DNA of 64,000 nt from JAMLHH01 sp035515235. GTDB taxonomy: Bacteria > Bacteroidota > Bacteroidia > Chitinophagales > JADIYW01. A model generated the notes under the pieces. The model ran no database searches. It was not told the origin of the DNA and worked only from the letters and a program-made list of their open reading frames with translations. Positions within the stretch are counted from its first letter, which is position 1, and every line of letters starts with the position of its first letter. Both the position numbers and the translations under genes were made by a program. Below, piece after piece: positions 61,007 to 64,000 of this stretch. Location: the NCBI GenBank assembly GCA_035515235.1, contig DATJBS010000024.1, positions 1 through 64,000 of the forward strand, written 5' to 3'.

Positions 61007-64000
61007 TTATAATTTTCTTGATAGAATAATTGGTATTCTTCTAAGTTTTTGTTGCTAAACAATTCTTTGAAATTGTCTTGCGAAATTAGGAGTATTTCTG
61101 CGTTTATTACAGCGTCTTTAATAGTTAAGTTTTCTGAATTTTTGATAATATCTTTAGCGCTTTTTGCAGCTTCTATATCGTTGAATTTTTTAATGAGCAA
61201 CAACGGTGTTTTAGAATCTAAATAGGAATTGCTCCCTCGAATTCTTTGATTTGGAAAAACTTCTTCCATTTCAGAATTAATCGCTTCTACCAAAGTAGCA
61301 TTGTTTAATTTGCGATCATTCAATAAAATCATAATAAAATGAAATTTGTCATCTAATTTAAATCTTATATTATCGTCAATTAGTTTTATCTCTTCAATTT
61401 TAGAGGGTTCTTTTTGAGTGAGTTTCATAAAAGAGCTGAGATAGATTTTGGCTTGAGCCGCTTCTGGAGTATTAGGGTATAATTTAATAATAGTTTCTAA
61501 TGTTTTCTTATACTCTTCTTTTTCACCTAATTGACCTAAACTCAAAGCTTCTAAAAAATTAATTTTAGGAAATAATGAATTGCTCTGAGGGAATTTTTGA
61601 TAAAAATCTAATTTCCCTTTTAAGACTTCATCATACTTTCCGTTTTGGTATAATTCATAAAGACCTTCATAATATTGCTCAGCTTGAGAACTGGATTTTT
61701 CATCTTTCTTGACGTATTTAACCTCTCTGTTTTTAAGAATTTTTTGAGTCAATTCATGATCAGGATATTTTTCAATCAATAGTTCTGCGATTTTTTCAGC
61801 AGCCTTCATTTGATCCAATTCTGTAAAAATCAGCATTTTAGTATAATAAGCTTTAGGCACTAAAGTGTGATCGGGAAAGCGTTGAATTAAACTGTCTAAA
61901 TATCTGATTGCCGCTTGGGAATCTTTCAAATCATAGAAAAAGTAATTTGCTCTTTTGAGGTAGCTTTCTGCTATAATATTATGACTAGCTTCTATTTCTT
62001 CGTCTGTAGATGGAATATTAAGCACAGGAACTAAAACTGGTGCAGATGCCGTATCTCTTAGTTTTTTGACAATATCTGTGATTCCTAAAGTGTTTTGTTG
62101 AATAGCTTCTGCTCTTCTCCAATCATTGATATAGGGCCTTTCTCCCCAAGTCTGTTTAAACTCATTGAATCCTTTTGTTCTGGAGTCAACATTATAAAAA
62201 TACCATTGACCTTTACTAGTATACTGATCAGGAGAACTGTTGAAATTTGAATTGCTACCTATTCCTGCGGAGACATAAGTTGCATCATCTCCACTCATAG
62301 CATTGTTTTTTCTTCTGCTTTTACGCTCGACCTTATTCTGGTCTTTGATGTATTGTGCTAATTCTTCTCTTGTTAATTGTGAGAGATAAAGCAAGGAGTC
62401 TTGTTGAAATGCTTTGTCTTGTTGTTCAACTATATTTTTTAAAGGATTGACTATTGTAGTGAGTCTCTTTTTTAGAACAGAATCGATTTTTACGAATGAG
62501 CTTGCACTATCATAATACTTATGAGCATTTTTGTACAAGTATTGGTCATAAGCGATATCTCCAAGTTTAGAAAGCGCTTTAGCATTTTGACTAGGCATCG
62601 CTGAAGTATAAGTGATAGCTTTTTCAAGGTTTTTGATGGCTTGAGTAGTATCGCCATTTTGGAGAGCTAATTCTGCCAAAATATATAAAGCTTGATCTCC
62701 AACGGCTTTACTTTTTGTGAATTTCTTAAAAGCATGAATGATTTCTGTAGTATCTTCTTGACCTACTTTTCCAGTTTCGACTAATTGATACATTTTTGCT
62801 AAAGAATTGTAGCTAACTTTTTCATCTTTCGCTTTTTTAAATAATTCTTTATAAATCTCATAAGCATGCTGTGGAGATGCATCAGTAGTCAATTGAGCTA
62901 AAAGGAAGTTGTAATAATTTTTCTCTTTTTTCTTTTTGATAAATGGAATAGCTTCTTCAAGAGCTTCCGCTGCAAACTTGATTTGACCAGTATTATAAAA
63001 ATAGTAAGAGCGAACGATATGAATATCTTTCAATTGTTTTTTTCTGAGTTTGACCAATGTTTTAGAATATTCAACAATACTTTCTGCATCAGCGTAATTC
63101 TTCTGCTTGATGAATGTTTTGGTCATCCAAACTAATGCTTCCGGCCTACTTTGTAAATGTTTAATCTTTTCCCACAGTGTCAATTTATGTATTGTCTCTA
63201 GTTGTTTTTGGGTCAAGCTGTCTTCTACGTTTCCAGCTTCGAGTTTATCTTTAGTGTATTGAAGTGCTTTTACCTTTTGTTCTGCTTTTTTAAGCTCTGC
63301 AGCACTGCCACCTTTTCCTTTACCATCAATAGTGATTCCTTCAGAAATTTTATCTAAAATATTAGAAGTAGAGTTTTTCTTTTTCTTTTCAGGTTTTGGA
63401 GAACTGCTAGAAGCGTTGGACGAATTGCTAGGTGGCTTATAAGTTCCTTTCGCTTTCTGCTTCAGCATTTTTTGCTTTGCTTTTATTTTACGTTGAAGCT
63501 CTTTCTCTTTTGCTTTGGCAACAGCTTCCATCCTCTTCTTTTTATCTTCCGCAGATTTGGCGGTTTGTATTTCTTTTTCCTTTTGTTTTTTATCTAATTC
63601 CTTTTTTTTGTCATTAGCTATTTTATTCATTTCCTTCTGACGAGCACCTTTTGCTTTAAGGATATCTTTTTGAGAAATAGCAGCTTTTTTACTGTTGAAT
63701 TTTCCTCTCAATGCAGTAGATACATATTGGAAATTTACTAAAGCACTATCCATCTCTCCTTTGAGAAAATATGCTTTCCCTAATAAAGTATAGCAATCAT
63801 CTTTCCATCTAGAATAATCATGTCTTTGAAGAGTGACTCCTGTTTTGATAATAATCTGCTGTAGCTGACCAGAATTAGCTTTGAGCGAAGGAGGGATATC
63901 ATGAAAATAATAAGGTAGAGTATCTTGATAATCTATAATAGCAACTCTCTCATGAGCTTTTAACATCTCATCATAGATTTGCTTGGCATTGAAGTAATAA
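61003..64000 (-). CDS. TPR protein, SprE/PorW-like (partial, 5' end outside window)
   Basis: At least 998 residues are visible; the frame stays open to the window edge, where it reads YYFNAKQIYDEMLKAHERV, so the true start lies beyond 64,000. It has many TPR-like helix pairs throughout, a Lys/Glu/Ser-rich low-complexity stretch at about 120-230 residues into the visible part, and a C-terminal repeat region. The 'YYFNAKQIYDE' near the start and later 'ANYFFYDLKDSQAAIRYLD' resemble the gliding/type IX secretion accessory lipoproteins SprE/PorW. Coupling to PBP1A is a recurrent Bacteroidota arrangement. The assignment is by pattern and moderately sure. Confidence 0.68.
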   Translation of the reverse strand, partial: YYFNAKQIYDEMLKAHERVAIIDYQDTLPYYFHDIPPSLKANSGQLQQIIIKTGVTLQRHDYSRWKDDCYTLLGKAYFLKGEMDSALVNFQYVSTALRGKFNSKKAAISQKDILKAKGARQKEMNKIANDKKKELDKKQKEKEIQTAKSAEDKKKRMEAVAKAKEKELQRKIKAKQKMLKQKAKGTYKPPSNSSNASSSSPKPEKKKKNSTSNILDKISEGITIDGKGKGGSAAELKKAEQKVKALQYTKDKLEAGNVEDSLTQKQLETIHKLTLWEKIKHLQSRPEALVWMTKTFIKQKNYADAESIVEYSKTLVKLRKKQLKDIHIVRSYYFYNTGQIKFAAEALEEAIPFIKKKKEKNYYNFLLAQLTTDASPQHAYEIYKELFKKAKDEKVSYNSLAKMYQLVETGKVGQEDTTEIIHAFKKFTKSKAVGDQALYILAELALQNGDTTQAIKNLEKAITYTSAMPSQNAKALSKLGDIAYDQYLYKNAHKYYDSASSFVKIDSVLKKRLTTIVNPLKNIVEQQDKAFQQDSLLYLSQLTREELAQYIKDQNKVERKSRRKNNAMSGDDATYVSAGIGSNSNFNSSPDQYTSKGQWYFYNVDSRTKGFNEFKQTWGERPYINDWRRAEAIQQNTLGITDIVKKLRDTASAPVLVPVLNIPSTDEEIEASHNIIAESYLKRANYFFYDLKDSQAAIRYLDSLIQRFPDHTLVPKAYYTKMLIFTELDQMKAAEKIAELLIEKYPDHELTQKILKNREVKYVKKDEKSSSQAEQYYEGLYELYQNGKYDEVLKGKLDFYQKFPQSNSLFPKINFLEALSLGQLGEKEEYKKTLETIIKLYPNTPEAAQAKIYLSSFMKLTQKEPSKIEEIKLIDDNIRFKLDDKFHFIMILLNDRKLNNATLVEAINSEMEEVFPNQRIRGSNSYLDSKTPLLLIKKFNDIEAAKSAKDIIKNSENLTIKDAVINAEILLISQDNFKELFSNKNLEEYQLFYQENYK

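Overview
The window comes from an AT-rich Bacteroidota genome. The evidence is a large TPR protein resembling the gliding/type IX secretion proteins SprE/PorW, an ExbB-ExbD-ExbD-TonB cluster, a YfhO-type membrane protein, lipoprotein M49 and S9 peptidases, and an OxyR/Dps/AhpC cluster. Start codons lack strong Shine-Dalgarno sequences, as is usual in this phylum. A Saprospirales- or Chitinophagales-like lineage would fit, but no rRNA is present to place it.

Bases 1 to about 26,340 are an integrative mobile element carrying a defence island; its left end lies outside the window. It opens with two excisionase-like HTH genes and a VirE-N/DUF3987 protein (0.26-3.1 kb). Next is a tightly coupled operon of orf213, a DUF1828-like protein, an XRE regulator, a SNF2-family helicase, a DUF3800 protein and a small RNase-toxin-like protein (3.1-9.0 kb). 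A type III restriction-modification locus follows (mod, a GxxExxY nuclease-fold protein, res; 9.26-14.13 kb). A 22-codon stub resembling the start of a PHP/TrlF-type gene sits just after res. Then comes a two-gene unit of a 1616-residue sacsin-like GHKL ATPase and a superfamily 1 helicase fused to a PIN nuclease (14.2-21.3 kb). A three-gene reverse-strand cassette with a TIGR04255-like protein follows (21.3-23.0 kb). About 1.3 kb of structured, mostly non-coding DNA (23.04-24.31 kb) contains paired palindromes, 9-bp tandem repeats and a long hairpin, and may be an origin of transfer. The element ends with a DUF6943-like gene, a conserved gene of unknown function, a staphylococcal-nuclease homologue, and two TTTGTTGCC repeats near 26.32 kb.

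From 26.8 kb the gene content is ordinary chromosomal. An NsrR-like Rrf2 regulator precedes norC-norB-norQ-norD (nitric oxide reduction). A REP-associated-type transposase gene containing a perfect 42-bp palindrome follows, then a DPP III-like lipoprotein peptidase, the TonB energy-transduction cluster, and a prolyl oligopeptidase. Cell-envelope and glycan genes come next (FemAB/GNAT-like protein, GT4 glycosyltransferase, methyltransferase, YfhO protein, a hypothetical polysaccharide-type protein, a TylF-type methyltransferase). An OmpA C-terminal remnant lies beside the peroxide-defence cluster (thioredoxin, AhpC, Dps, divergent OxyR). The window continues with a triplicated ~92-109 bp repeat, a neutral-ceramidase-like enzyme, a TPR sensor kinase with its NarL-type response regulator, a small lipoprotein, and the coupled reverse-strand genes SprE/PorW-like, PBP1A and uvrC.

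The strongest candidates for an undescribed system are the GHKL ATPase plus SF1-helicase-PIN pair and the XRE/SNF2/DUF3800/orf166 operon, both inside the mobile defence island. All functional statements come from reading motifs by eye; no database searches were possible.
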